DNA from: Apoda limacodes
Lineage: Eukaryota; Arthropoda; Insecta; Lepidoptera; Limacodidae
Length of the DNA stretch: 64,000 nucleotides
NCBI GenBank assembly: GCA_946406115.1
Contig: OX291552.1
Coordinates: 1,488,001 to 1,552,000 of the forward strand
Direction of reading: 5' to 3'
How positions within the stretch are numbered: position 1 is the first letter of the stretch; each line of letters opens with the position of its first letter. The translations under genes were made by a program, and so were the position numbers. The notes beneath the pieces are model-generated. The model did no database searches. It saw nothing but the letters and a program-made list of their open reading frames with translations, and was not told the DNA's origin. Positions 10,746-22,779 of this stretch are shown here, in pieces.

Positions 10746-13340
10746 AAACCCCGGTTCGATTCCATCGGCTATTTTAACGCCAAATGTCTTCGAAACGTTC
10801 CTAAAACCCGATTTCCTTCGATCGCGAACTATCGCACTGTCCGTAATGATAGAACTGCCTCCAATCTCGGAGGCACTCTTATCTATTACAGGCGCTCCCG
10901 GCATTGCTCCCGTATCGATCCTCCACCACTAACGAACTTAGAAGCATCCGTCTGCCGCTTAGCGATGACCGGCCATCGACCGATCATCATTGCATCGGTT
11001 TATCTCCCTCCCTTAAAAGACTTGCTGGAGAGCGACCTTCAGTCGCTCTTAAATTTAGGCAACGCCATCATTCCTGCCGGTGACCTAAATTGCAAGCACC
11101 GCCGCTGGAACTCTTCAGTAACTTCACCGAGAGGCAGACTCCTCGGCGATTTAGTTGACAGTCTAAACTTTGACATCATTGCTCCCATGACGCCCACTTA
11201 CTTACCCCACAATACTCAGAACAACCCTGACTTCCTCGATATAGCACTTCTAAAGAATGTAAGACTAAGCTTTCGCTCTATAGAGGTGCTTGACGAACTT
11301 GACTCGGACTACCGCCCTGTCCTCCTCCGATTAGGTTCCCCTTCGGACTCTCCTCCCGACACTAGAACCGTGACGGACTGAGATCCATTCGGGCAATTGC
11401 TCGAAAATCTCAGCTCGCCACATCTAGATCGCGTTCCCGATATATTCTCTTCCGCGACCGACTTAAACGTAGCTATCGACTCACTCACTTGCCACCGTTG
11501 ACGAGTGCTCAAGACAAGTGCCGGTTGGTGATTATCATCACCTAATCTTGCCTCAGCACATCAGGTCGCTAATGACTGAGCATAACGCGGCCCGCCGCAG
11601 ACGCGATCGCGCTCCCACTATCGATAATAAAGCTCGCTTCAACGACTTACACCGTCGAATAAGAACCGCTGTAGCTGAGCTTCGCGCCCAACGTTTCGGT
11701 GATCTGATGGCGAACATTTATCTTTCTCACCAAGCTTATTGGCACTTAGCCAGAGCTTTAAAATCAGACACTGCCAACTCTCTCCCTCTGTTAACTCGTC
11801 CCAACAACGTTCCCGCGTTCGATGACGACGAAAAAGTGGATTGCCTAGCGTCAAGCCTCCAAGCCCAATGTGCCTTAAGCACAGCCGTTCGATCCCGATC
11901 ACGTGACGGCGAATTGGAGCGCAGAACTGGACAGTCACTGTCGACGAAGTCATACAGGTCATCAAAGACCTACGCCCCGTAAAGCCCCCGGTACGGACGG
12001 TATCTCTAACGATATCCTAAAGCGCCTCACTCTTCCCCTTCCCTGCCTTCTAGTAGCGATTTTTAACGCTGCTATCGAAAATTGCACCTTTCCTTCTCAA
12101 TGGAGAGATGCAATTATTATAGGCATCCAAAAGCCAAGCAAAGCTCGTACTGAGCCGTCCTCTTACCGCCCCATAAGTTTACTAAAGGCTCTTATAAAGT
12201 CTACGAACGCCTCCTCCTCGCTCGCCTACGGAACGCTATAGGTCTCCAGAGGCATTTTAATAGACGAGCAGTTCGGCTTCCGTGCCAAACACTCATGCGT
12301 CCATCAAGTCCTCCGCATCACGGAACATATTCTTACTGGCTTTAAACCAGTATTAGGTAAGCCCCGTCACACGGGCGCTGTCTTCTTCGATGTAGCGAAA
12401 GCCTTCGACAAAGTCTGGCACAACGGTTTAATTTATAAACTATACAACTTTCAATTGCCAGACCGTCTCGTGCTCATCATACGAGACTATTTGTCGAATC
12501 GTAGCTTTCGCTACAAAGTAGAAGGCACTCTCTCTTCCCCCCGTCCCATAGAAGCAGGAGTCCCGCAAGGGTCCGTGCTCGCCCCTATCTTGTACCTTCT
12601 GTACACTAACGACATCCCTAAAACGATAGGTACCCAATTAGCCCTCTTTGCGGACAATACCGCTATCTATACCACCGATAGGCAAGTAAGTCGAATCAGT
12701 AAGAGACTCCAACCCGCTATGACCGCCCTAGGCGAATGGTTTCGGAAATGAAGAATCGAGGTGAATCCCGACAAAAGCTCTGCCGGTCTCTTTACCTCTG
12801 GCCGCCCTCCGCGGCCACCTCCCCTCCCACTCTTCGGTCGTGCCATTCCCTGGCAAAACAAAACCAAATATCTCGGTGTGACCCTGGATAGGCGTTTGAA
12901 CTTCCGCGATCACACCAAAATAGTTAGAGACCGAGCCGCTTTTGTCCTCGGTCGTCTTTATCCCATGATAGGCAAGTACAGTAAGATGTCGCTTAGAAAT
13001 GAGCTAAATCTTTACACAACTTGCATCCGCCCCATACTAGCTTATGCTAGCGTAGTCTTTGCGTTATCCAAGCGCAATCTCCATAAACTTCAGACCCTCC
13101 AAAACCGCTTTCTAAGAGCGGCCTCCGGAGCCTCCTGGTACGTCCGCAATGCCTACACAGAATGCCATTCCCCAATATTTAAAAAATCTGGCAGTCCGCT
13201 TTTTCGAGCGTACACAAAATCACCCCAATCGATTAATTGTGCAATCCACAACGTACCATCCCCCCGATCGAACTCGGCATGGTCGTAAAACTATATTCAG
13301 ATGGCCCCAGGTGACGATCTCGCTGTCCGGATAGCGAGAT
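10746..13340 (+). pseudogene. ORF2 (APE endonuclease and reverse transcriptase) of the Jockey-type element
   Basis: The endonuclease starts with a YFNAKCLRNV block near 10770 and jumps at once to PKTRFPSIANYRTVR, so the part normally between them (with the catalytic Glu region) appears deleted. Later motifs are GGTLIYYRR, AGDLNCKHRRWN and LDSDYRPVLL, where the usual His of SDHRP is Tyr. RT blocks follow: [65 protein letters not shown], then LFADNTAIY where the expected second catalytic Asp of FADD is Asn. The thumb has KYLGVTLDRRLNFRDH and CIRPILAYASVVFA. Frame breaks lie near 11382, 11980, 12240 and 12748. Both catalytic centres are damaged. Confidence 0.88.
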
Positions 13341-13673
13341 TAGTCTCAACGACCTCCCCCAATAGGGGGGAACGTCCCCGGGTTCGTCGGCTCCTAAACG
13401 GATACACGAGGTACCAAAGAGTGCCGGGGCGCTTCTCGCCCCCACTCAATCGCAACCGCACCCGCGTAACGGGGAACTCCCCTCCTGGCGGTGACTCACG
13501 CCGGTCGAAGGGACGCCCCCGAGAGCGACAACCCAAGCCGAGGCTCCCCCCACGGGGAGCCCTTGAGCGTTGGGCGCTATACGGGCTGAGGCTCCTTCAG
13601 AGACTCGCCCATAAAAGTCCGGTGAAGCAGTTATGGCTGCAACAGCCAACTGCATTGTCAGTTCGGAAAAAAA

Positions 13674-13684
13674 GCAGACGACGT
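13674..13684 (+). other. Target-site duplication, 3' copy
   Basis: Exact copy of 8491-8501 placed immediately after the element's A-run. Confidence 0.85.
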
Positions 13685-14595
13685 CGCAGGCAGCTGCTAG
13701 TTTTTGTAATATAATTATAAGACAGATTGATGACTGCATCTCAGGATTCTGCAATATTGTAAAAGTTAAAAATGCACGTTCCTTAAACGTGATATTTAAC
13801 AGTAAAAAGCCTTAAAATATTCGAATGAGTAAACTTAGGCCAAACCTGTGAATGTGATGCGACGACCTGCTTTCTATACACTTTTGCAAGTCCGAACTAT
13901 GCAGCACTTTCCTTATTTTTATAATTAACTCTTAAATTTACACAGAAATCTACAAGCAAACTGGAAATCGACGTAAACAAAACAAACATTAACAAACAAC
14001 AGCATTTTGACAGTCACAACAGTCGAGTTAGTCTGACAATTTTAAAAAAATAATTAAAAAACTGTACCCAAGTTTGCTTATGCACTTTATTAGCCTCATA
14101 CAACTTAACTTAACAGTAGGGACCTACTGTTTGGGCACGGCCTACTCTCACCTAGGGTGACTTGGGCCATATGTTAACGACCAAACCAGATTTCACGCCA
14201 AATTAGTTTGTCCTATGCTAAACGGGGACATCCTTAACGTATCATGATATACTAGTTAAGCCCAGGACAATTTAGTTTGGCCTAAATACTTTAGACTTAA
14301 CTAGTTTTGCAGAACTGATTTTGAATTTTATCATTTAAGTAAATTAATGCCTAAAATTTAAAGGCAATAAATCAGATGTGGAATATTTATTCACACATAG
14401 TCTGCCTAATTTACAAAAAAACAGTATTGAATAAAAGTGACACAACACTTGTACAAAACTATAAAATAAAATCAGTACTTTTTAGTTTTATGTGTTCTTC
14501 TAATCCATGAGCTTTAAAGATGGTATCTGCTGAAGTTATTTAAGAAAATTCACATTAAAGAATAATAATCATTTTTAGAGTCAAACTAAAATTAA
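13685..14595. other. AT-rich non-coding stretch
   Basis: No gene or repeat boundary recognised. Frames are short and composition is AT-rich throughout. Confidence 0.5.
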
Positions 14596-14599
14596 AAAA

Positions 14600-14880
14600 A
14601 AATCGGCCAAGTGCGAGTCAGACTAGCGCACGAAGGGTTTCGTTTATTATATATTAAAACGGCAAACGTTTGTTGTATGGGAGCCCTTATTATTTATTTT
14701 TAAAGTGAATATTTAACTTAATATTCAGTGAATATTTCAAGCGTCTACCTGTTTCTGTTATCAATATTGAGCCAAAACGAGCAAAAAAGTCACGTTTGTT
14801 GTATGGGAGCCACCTTAAATATTTATATCGTTTATTCTTACGGGTTCCGTTTTTTACCCTTTGGGAATGGAACCCTCCAA
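14600..14880 (+). repeat. Interspersed repeat family A variant
   Basis: Starts with ATCGGCCAAGTGCGAGTCAG and CGCACGAAGGGTTTCG, contains two copies of TTGTTGTATGGGAGCC (near 14670 and 14798), and ends with GGGTTCCGTTTTTTACCC. A related block containing TTGTTGTATGGGAGCCCCCC lies near 23290. It is non-coding. Confidence 0.6.
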
Positions 14881-16115
14881 ATTAACTTCTTGTGCTACTA
14901 AGTGTAACATATAAATCTTTTATTTATTTGACATGGTGTACTATGGCAGCGCTTTGAATTACACAAACTCTTTTTTGCACTCGCTGGTACCTATTCGTAA
15001 TAGTTTTTGGTACAGGTACACCTCATAAAACCTTGTCTTGTTCCAACTGAATGTTTGTTAGCTGCAGTCCTTATTGAGATTCGAACATCTTGACTGGCAT
15101 AAATTGGCAGAAATTGTTGAGTAAAAAGTCAAATTCAGTTCCACCATAAAGAAACAGAAAAATTCATAAAATTTGTAAACCATTTAAGTTTGTTGCACAA
15201 TATATGTTTATCATCATTTCACATTTTGTCATAGATTAAAAAGAAAGATACGGAGCAAGTTAAAAGCCAGCGCGTGCCACCGAGATAACTAGATATTACG
15301 TGCTATCTCCTGGATTTCGTTATAGCAAGTTATTGCGCGCCATATATAAATATTAAAAATGCGAAAGTTTGTGTGTGTGTTTGTATGTTTGTTACTTCTT
15401 CGCGCTGAAACGGCTGTACCACTTTAAATGAAATTTGGTATGGTGGTAGCCAACACCCTGGATTAACACATAGCCTACTTTTTATCATGAACAATTCAAA
15501 AGTTCCTGCGGGAATAACTATAACTGAGCTGACACCAACTGTAGTTGCAGCTATAGCTTGCTGTAGCAAACTTCATTAGTATAATTCAGAAGTTTCACGC
15601 CGATAACTGAATTCAGGGCGGGTGGAGCCGCTGGCAAAATGTAGTATTAGATAAATTCGAAATAAGGCGCAAAGTTTTAAATTTTTTTATATTCCAAAGG
15701 CAAATAACGATTAGAAAGCAAGATATTATGTATTTGATATTTTCTCTAGGGTAAGATGGGCTTTTGGGCTTGTATAAAGGTAGGTACTGCCACTGACTAA
15801 CATAAATTATTTTGCAGAAAAATATGACATCTTCAGACAGTTATACGTTGATTTTGTTAACATCAACTAATGTGAACAATAAACAAATACTATGATAAAA
15901 TGTTATTTTATCCTGCAAATCAGCTAAAACAATTCAGTAGCACTCACGTACAGAGTAAAACATCCACATATTACAACATACACGTCTTTCGGCTGAAACA
16001 AACGAACCTTTACCAAAAATTGGTGTGTAAAAATCCTATCAATACACTAAAAGCGATTTCAAGGTCCAAAAATTGGGCCTCAAAAAATTTTCATGCTGCA
16101 CTGCGCTCTCCAGTA
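14881..16115. other. Non-coding stretch with a retroelement-tail-like patch
   Basis: At 15365-15590 lies CGCGCTGAAACGGCTGTACC followed by AAATGAAATTTGGTATGG, a phrase very common in lepidopteran retroelement tails. The remainder is AT-rich with no coding signal. Confidence 0.45.
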
Positions 16116-16119
16116 ATAT

Positions 16120-16395
16120 AGTACCTGGAGGACTGAGCATGCTCGGTTTTTTTAAACAGCGCCATCTATTGTCAAGTAGCTTAAGCATTGCCTAATAACG
16201 CCACCTATTGTCAAATAGCTTTAGTGTTGCTTATTACTACTCGCCAATAGATGTCAGGAAGAGTCATACTTTTCTAAAAATGAAACCTAGCTAGATTGAT
16301 TTATCGTCCCCGAAACCCGCTTCATACTAAATTTCATGAAAACCGTCGGAGCCGTTTCCGAGATTCAGATTATATATATATATATATACAAGAAA
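16120..16395 (+). repeat. Interspersed repeat family B ending in (TA)n, copy 1
   Basis: CTGGAGGACTGAGCATGCTC, several CACCTATTGTCAAATAGCTT units, GGAAGAGTCATACTTTTC, then CATGAAAACCGTCGGAGCCG, GAGATTCAGATT and a (TA) run before CAAGAAATGCTCG. The same order occurs at 47608-47955, and the tail alone at 48385-48423. It looks like the 3' part of a retroelement whose tail is a TA microsatellite. Confidence 0.6.
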
Positions 16396-16689
16396 TGCTC
16401 GTTTAAAGGTATTAAAGTATAATGTCCCACCCTTGAAGAACCACAGGTAAAGTAAAAGAAACTAACAATAATAAATAAAATACGTCAAATTATAAATTAT
16501 GTATACCGGCGGGTCGATTCCGTAAAAGATTGCTAGCCTTTTTTGAAAGAAATAAAATATACATTGCGGTTTCGCCACAATCGATGAATTTCATATGTCA
16601 TTTCAAATGCGCAATGTATATCTTATTTCTATGGATTTCAAACGAGAATTGTTAGCTGTCATTTTACGGAATCGAGCTGCAGTTTTCAC

Positions 16690-16732
16690 TTCTTTTTAGG
16701 GTTCCGTACCTCAAAAGGAAAAAAGAAACTAG
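16690..16732 (+). repeat. Head fragment of repeat family A
   Basis: TTTTTAGGGTTCCGTACCTC followed by AAAAGGAAAAAAG matches the head of the copies at 2005 and 30172. It is cut short next to the retroelement starting near 16737. Confidence 0.5.
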
Positions 16733-16736
16733 AGAT

Positions 16737-18255
16737 GTGCTGACTAAGTCTTTTGCCTCGAACTCGAACATGAACGATGAAGGCGCTGCACCACCTACTA
16801 TACCGTGGTGCGGTAAGACCATGCCGGAAATCTCCACGTTTGCTACCACGATAGATCAGATCCATCGAATTACAGGCCTATCGCTATTACCTCTCTCCCC
16901 TCTAAGGTGATGAAGCGTGTGATCAACACACAGCTTCTAAGATACCTAGAAGTATACGATCTGGTCAGTGACCTTCAATATGGCTTTCGCCACGTTCGCT
17001 CGACTGGTGACCTTCTAGTGTATCTCACACACTAAATGGCACTAGCCATTGAGAGTCAGGGGGAGGCATTAGCATGTAGCCTGGACATAGCGAAGGCGTT
17101 CGATCGGGTCTGGCACCGGGGTCTTCTATCGAAGTTGCCATCTTACGGAGTGCCCGAGGGTTTGTGCAAATGGGTGGCTAGCTTTTTGTCCGGCAGACGC
17201 ATACGAACCGTAGTTGACGGTAGTTGCTCTGATAGCAAGGACATTAATGCTGGTGTTAATGTTAATGGAGCCGCAAGGCTCTGTGCTGTCTCCTACGCTG
17301 TTTCTACTGCATATCAATGACATGTTGGACATCAACAACATAGATTGCTATGCAGATGACAGTACTGGAGACGCTTTTTACACGGGTCGTGCAAAAACAT
17401 CCCTCGTTTCGTTGTGGAGGAAAACCGCGGAGAACTTGTGTCTCAAATCGAGACCACACTGTCCCAGGTCTCTGACTTGGGACGGGAAAACTTGGTCCGA
17501 TTCAACCCTACAAAAACACAAGTGTGCACGTTCACCGCTAAGAAAACTCCATTCACTGTGGTCCCACAATTCCAGAACACTCCCCTCTCCATCTCCAGCG
17601 ATGTTCAGTTCCGAGATCATTTAAAAGATAAGGTGAAGCTGGCGTCCAAAAAACTTGGTGTAGTTAACAGAGCGAAGCAGTTATTCACGTCGGGGCAAAG
17701 GTTGTTACTTTACAAGTCGCAAGTTCGGCCCCATATGGAGTACTGCTGCCATCTCTGGGCAGGTGCACCCAAATACCAGCTTGGCCCTTTTGACTCGGTT
17801 CAACGACGGGCTGTGAGAATTGTTGACGATTCCAAACTCACTTGCGATATCGAGCCCTTAAGTCTGAGGAGAGACTTTGCCTCCCTGTGTGTGTTCTACC
17901 ACTTGTACAATGGGTTGTGTTCTGAGCAATTGTTGGAAATGATGCCCACGGCTACTTTCTACCATCGCACCGCTCGCCATCGGCAGGGAACTATTCTCTC
18001 ACTTTAGAACCTAAATGGTCGCGAACAGTGCGGTTTCAGAGAAACTTCCTCCCGCGAACGCCTAAGTTGTGAAATGAGCTCTTTGCCAAGGTTTTCTGCA
18101 AGGACTACAGTATGGAGTTCTTCAAGAAAGAAGTTATTAGATTTCTGAAGGGTCGGCAACGCGGAAGTGATACCCCTGGTGTTGCAAGCGTCCATAGGCT
18201 ACGGAGACCGCTTACCATCAGGCGGACCGTAAGCTTGTGGCATAAAAAAAAAAAA
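16737..18255 (+). mobile_element. CR1/Jockey-group non-LTR retrotransposon, truncated
   Basis: Starts in the linker before RT (DEGAAPPTIPWCG near 16775), then jumps near 16855 to SDPSNYRPIAITSLPSKVMK, so part of the RT N-terminus is deleted. RT follows: LQYGFRHVRSTGDLLVYLTH, LDIAKAFDRVWHRGLLSKL, then after a frameshift near 17240-17260 PQGSVLSPTLFLLHINDM and DCYADDSTGD. The C-terminal half has NPTKTQVCTFTAKKTPF and QVRPHMEYCCHLWAGAP, and ends with FKKEVIRF. The 3' UTR ends CGTAAGCTTGTGGCAT plus an A-run at 18244-18258. The YADD centre is kept, but frameshifts and the internal deletion make it non-functional. Isolated copies of its 3' tail are at 36385-36497, 39330-39490 and 44820-44990. Confidence 0.9.
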
Positions 18256-18259
18256 AAAG

Positions 18260-20300
18260 GCTGACTAATCAATCAAGCCGATTACGATTTTGGGGGTATT
18301 CGGCAATATTCGTGACGCTTCATTCAGAGTAGATGAAATGCGCGCAAGTCGCAACTTCCGCCACTGGGCGTGTCCAAACATGTTTTGTATACTTGTCTCT
18401 CTCGTTTTTTGCTTTTGAATCTGTAAATGTTTAGTAAAAGGTCAGAACGGTGTTTTAGTGTAAAAAATAAAGATAATAATGTTATTGTTCATTAAAGCAA
18501 AATAGCTCAATTAATCATGTCAAAAATAAAGTCTCTTGTATGGATTGTTTTTTACTAATCCCAGTCGGCGCGTCCGTATGTCTATCTGTCTGTCTGTCAA
18601 GACCCTTTTTCTGAGGAAGGTATCAAGTTAAAATAATATAAACTACTAAGGTCCCTTGAAGCTAGAAAAAAATCAAACTTCTAAGTCAACGCAATAAAAA
18701 AAACGGTAAAAACTTTTTAGGGTACCGTATTCAACAAGTTTCTAGTTCTAGTTTCTATCTGCGGCTTAGCTCAGAGAAACCTGTAATTCGGCATCGGTAT
18801 ACATATTAATTTTTGGCCGACAAAGTAGTAATATACCTATATATAAAAAAATAAAATTTTAGGTTTTTCGCGTCTACCCCACAGCGAGAGGTGTCGTTGG
18901 ATAGTTCGTTTAAAAATATTACGGGTGTGACAACTATTTTTCGATTTAGCTATGTGTCTGCCAAATATTAAGCTTTAAAGCAAATTTTAAAGTCCCAGTA
19001 AAAAAAAATATAACATAATGAATAATAATACTTACTAAATTAACAATAATATTAACGTTTAACGATACGATTTACGGCAATTTTGTGATTTGCACTTTGA
19101 GGGTTTAGTCTTCGATTGATTTGAGTTGAGTATCTTTTGAAAAACTTTAAATTCAATATAGGTAGGTATAAGTCGCGGCACGTAAATTGAACCATGCGCA
19201 GTAACATATTTTCGGGTCCATTGAAGTGGGGAATGCGGTGCGACGCGATGGGCAATACGTAACCATAGGAACGCAGGCCCTGGTGTACAATCACGCACTT
19301 AAGTTTTCATAAAGTTTTCAAAGTCGGAACACCTGGCTCAAGTTCTGGTGCTATGCCAATGCAAAATGATGTAGAAGGTGTCATGCCGTTACCAATGAAT
19401 GAAAGTGATTGAAAAACATTTACAACGTATAACTTTTATGAAATTCTTATTTTTTAAACTATTAAATTTCATTATAACGACAACTTCCTACCCCTTGAAG
19501 AATGATCCGATACAACGTATTTATGACAATTCTAGTAAAACAGGATGTAATCATCAAAATTTTTTTAATTATTTCACTTCATAAGACATAATTACTGAGT
19601 ATATGATGTCAATGTTAGGCAGTAAGTATTTAGTTACATTAGGAAAAAAATATAGGAGAAATTACGGGCCACGCACAAAACATTCGTTAGTACTATTGTC
19701 CGTAACTGTACCTGCGCGACGACCGCCATTTTGATTCAACTTACGTGCCGCGGTTTATACTGACCCTTTTTTCTATTTAAAGTTCAGTTACTATGGTTAT
19801 TATGGATCCCTACGGTGAGCGTGAACCGACACGCAATGCCGTTTTTCTTGCATTTACTCAGCCGTCTTTACCTGGACGAGTCCAAACATGGTATGTTTTA
19901 AAAATACTTTAAAACATACCATGTATAATACTTTTTGGATGTTTGCGGTTTTCGAGCCAAATTGACGTTGTACACCGTCCACTAGTACCGTCAAGCGCCG
20001 CGCCCCGCCACCATGCGCCAACTCATATTCTAGTGCGTTATCGAATAGTATAGAATAGAATATGTATTTATTGCTTGACTGTTTTTACAAGATGGTACAT
20101 TATACTAAGTATCAACAGTTACCAATAAACATGGCATGCAAAATTTCAAGATTAGTGTTCTACAAAATTATATACATTGTGTTAGTTATTACAATATACA
20201 GTTTATTTAGCTTATGCCTATATAATTACATCGAAACCTCATCAATTTGGCATAACCTATAAAATATATAAATAGACAGAAAAGACATAGTTTGAAATAA
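18260..20300. other. Non-coding stretch with a partial family A repeat
   Basis: 18555-18740 has CTGTCTGTCTGTCAAGACCC and the following block also seen at 2080-2100 and 30230-30260, a partial family A copy. A perfect 16-bp inverted repeat lies at 19887-19923 (separate entry). No gene is seen. Confidence 0.5.
19887..19923. repeat. Perfect 16-bp inverted repeat
   Basis: Arms 19887-19902 (CATGGTATGTTTTAAA) and 19908-19923 are exact reverse complements around a 5-nt spacer. No terminator or element is evident around it. Confidence 0.8.
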
Positions 20301-20309
20301 TTAAAGTTA

Positions 20310-21690
20310 CTAAACATTTACAGATTCAAAAAACTCTTTTAAATTATAATAATTTTGATCAATAAGCCAGTTTTTTAATTTGGCTTTAAAGACATTACCG
20401 TTAAGCATTTTTATGCAATTTGGAAGGTTATTAAAAATTCTTATCGCAGTTACATAGGTGCTTTTCAGATACATACTGTTTTTAATATTTAGCAAACATA
20501 AATTATATTTATATTTTAAGCGTATATTTTCTTTTCCTGAGCATTTTTCTGTAAAGTATTCCAGATTATTTTTTACGATCAAACGTAATTACAAAATATA
20601 AATGCCTGTGACTGCGATGTTTGTCTTTAAATATGTTTCTTAGAGAATGATAATAAGATATTTGATACATTATTCGTAAACATCTTTTTTGTAGGACAAA
20701 GGTAGTTTCAACATCAATAGAATTTCCCCAGAATATAATGCCATAGGTAAGTAAGGGATACACGTGTCCAAAGTAGCGCTTCTTACGACAGTTTCGTTAG
20801 TGGTTTCTGTTAATTGGGCCAATAGGAAGCAATAGCTAGATATTTTCATGTTTATTTTGTTCATATACGACTTCCAATTTAAATGAGTATCAATAGTAAT
20901 TCCCGAGAAATTAGTTTCATTTACTAGTTTGACATTGTTTTGGTTAAGTTGAATATTCAGATTTATATGGTTACTTTTGTAATCCCTAAGCTACATTATT
21001 TTTGTTTTAGAAGGAATTGCCTTTAGGTTAATGCTCTGGAGCCATGACGCTACTCGGTTCAGAGTTCCATTTATAACTGATTCTAAATTAGTATCAGGCG
21101 TTACTTTAGAGAAATATTTGCAATTTCAGCAAACATTACGCGCAGATTGTCTGAAATCTTAGGCAACTCATTGACATATAGGTACTAGAAATAACAAAGG
21201 GCCTAGAATACTTCCCTGTGGTACTCCAAGTAGAGACTGGCAAAAGGTAGAGCTAATTTTTTCAATGGTTTTATTTTTTTTGTTGTATGTCTCTATTTCA
21301 GTAGCTTGCTGTCTATGTTCCAAGTATGATTTTAACAAATTCAGGGTTATACCTCGTATACCAATATTTTCTAGCTGTTTCAGTAAAATTTTATGAACAA
21401 CACAATCAAAAGCTCTGGACATATCCAAAACCAGAGCAAAAGACACCACTTTATTGTTTATGCTCTCCCAAATCTGATAAGTATTTTAAAAACTGGGAGC
21501 GAAGTATTTTTATGTTTCTGGAACCCATTTTGATTTTCCCTCAGTAGATTGTTATTATTTAAAAACGTGATCACTCTATTGTATATTACTTTTTCAAAAA
21601 TTTTTGAAAAGTTTGGAAGTAAAGATACTTGTCGTTTAAGAAATATCGATGGTGATATCAAAGTATCGATAGTCACTGATAATATAACTT
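20310..21690 (-). mobile_element. CR1/Jockey-group non-LTR fragment ending next to eIF6
   Basis: Read on -, from 21676: LLPNFSKIFEKVIYNRVITF, then NQNGFQKHKNTSL (RT block 2), LVLDMSRAFDCVVHKILLKQ (first catalytic Asp), GVPQGSILGPLLFL near 21215, a gap where the YADD region should be, then the thumb YPLLTYGIIFWGN and LQKRCLRIMYQ near 20700, and a C-terminus near 20310 (SVNV then stop). Frames are broken several times and the catalytic YADD block is missing. Its 5' truncation point lies about 145-160 bp upstream of the eIF6 start codon. Confidence 0.85.
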
Positions 21691-21833
21691 TCGATAGTAT
21701 CCAATCACTAGTAAACTGTCATTTTGGTGGGTAAATAAAAGTAAACTGTACTATTTTTTCTCACACGTGAAGATTTAATTTTATTGTGAAACAACTTGAA
21801 ATTTGGCTACAGCTCCATATTACTACAAAAATC

Positions 21834-22571
21834 ATGGCGGTACGTGTCCAATTTGAAAATAACAATGAAGTAGGAGTATTTAGTAAATTGACAAACTCAT
21901 ATTGCCTGGTCGCTATCGGTGGATCTGAAAATTTTTACAGTGTATTCGAAGCTGAGTTAGCGGAGACTATCCCTGTGGTGCATGTCAGTATCGCCGGGTG
22001 TCGTATAATAGGCCGGATGACCGTCGCCAACAAGAACGGCCTGCTGGTTCCCTCATCTACAACAGACACTGAACTGCAACACATTCGAAACAGTTTACCG
22101 GATAACGTCAAAGTGCAGCGGGTGGAAGAGCGCCTTAGTGCCCTCGGCAACGTTATTGCCTGCAACGATTATGTAGCCCTAGTACACCCAGATTTAGACC
22201 GAGACACTGAGGAAATACTAGCAGATACACTTAATGTAGAAGTTTTCAGGCAAACAGTGGCAGGAAACGTGCTTGTGGGCTCCTACACGGCTCTGAGCAA
22301 CCGGGGAGGGTTAGTACACCCTAAAACAACCATACAGGACCAGGATGAGCTGTCATCACTTCTGCAAGTACCTCTCGTGGCTGGAACAGTTAACAGGGGT
22401 AGTGATGTAGTAGCAGCTGGAATGGTGGTTAATGACTGGTGTGCTTTCTGTGGCCTAGACACTACTTCCACTGAAATTTCAGTAATAGAAAGTGTTTTCA
22501 AACTAAATGATGCTAAACCTACTGCAATAACTTCTACAATGCGTGCTTCACTCATTGACAGCATGTCATAA
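21834..22571 (+). CDS. eIF6: Eukaryotic translation initiation factor 6 (eIF6), intronless
   Basis: A 245-residue protein, the usual length for eIF6. The family binds the 60S ribosomal subunit, prevents premature joining to 40S, and acts in nucleolar 60S maturation and cytoplasmic release. It starts with [19 protein letters not shown] and contains [71 protein letters not shown] and [19 protein letters not shown], the repeated blocks of the five-bladed pentein fold. I place the start at ATG 21834 (context AAATCATGG) because homology begins there; an upstream in-frame extension to 21786 has no ATG. The frame is intact. There is no intron, so it is either a naturally single-exon gene or an old functional retrocopy; no clear poly-A remnant is seen downstream. 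A possible polyadenylation signal is at 22731-22736. Confidence 0.97.
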   Translation: MAVRVQFENNNEVGVFSKLTNSYCLVAIGGSENFYSVFEAELAETIPVVHVSIAGCRIIGRMTVANKNGLLVPSSTTDTELQHIRNSLPDNVKVQRVEERLSALGNVIACNDYVALVHPDLDRDTEEILADTLNVEVFRQTVAGNVLVGSYTALSNRGGLVHPKTTIQDQDELSSLLQVPLVAGTVNRGSDVVAAGMVVNDWCAFCGLDTTSTEISVIESVFKLNDAKPTAITSTMRASLIDSMS

Positions 22572-22730
22572 CATAAGATTGGTGGGAAAATATGGGCGGC
22601 AACACTTGTGATAGTTTTATTTGATAAGTCTTCTCTATTTGCACTTGTCTGCACAGCTTCTATAAAAATCATATTTTCTATTTATCAGATTGTATCAATC
22701 CTGTAACTATTTGGTGTACAGTAAGTGTCT

Positions 22731-22736
22731 AAATAA
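22731..22736 (+). promoter_or_regulatory. Possible polyadenylation signal for eIF6
   Basis: AATAAA about 160 bp after the eIF6 stop codon, on the gene strand. It is the first good match after the stop. AT-rich DNA makes chance matches common. Confidence 0.4.
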
Positions 22737-22779
22737 ATAGTGACTAAATGTTACAAATCTTTCATTATTATGTACTCTT

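Larger units (their letters stand above)
8502..13673 (+). mobile_element. Full-length but degenerate Jockey-type non-LTR retrotransposon
   Basis: A 5.17-kb element flanked by an exact 11-bp target-site duplication and ending in a short A-run. Order: 5' UTR of about 0.8 kb, gag-like ORF1 (9298 to about 10745), ORF2 with APE endonuclease and reverse transcriptase (about 10746-13340), 3' UTR of about 330 bp with TGCATTGTCAGTTCGG before the tail. Both ORFs are broken by frameshifts and in-frame stops, so it cannot move on its own. Two 3'-end copies (6472-7110 and 30655-31385) and an internal piece (25757-26230) show the family is multi-copy here. Jockey clade is inferred from the APE-RT layout, the gag zinc knuckles and absence of an RNase H domain. 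Confidence 0.9.
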
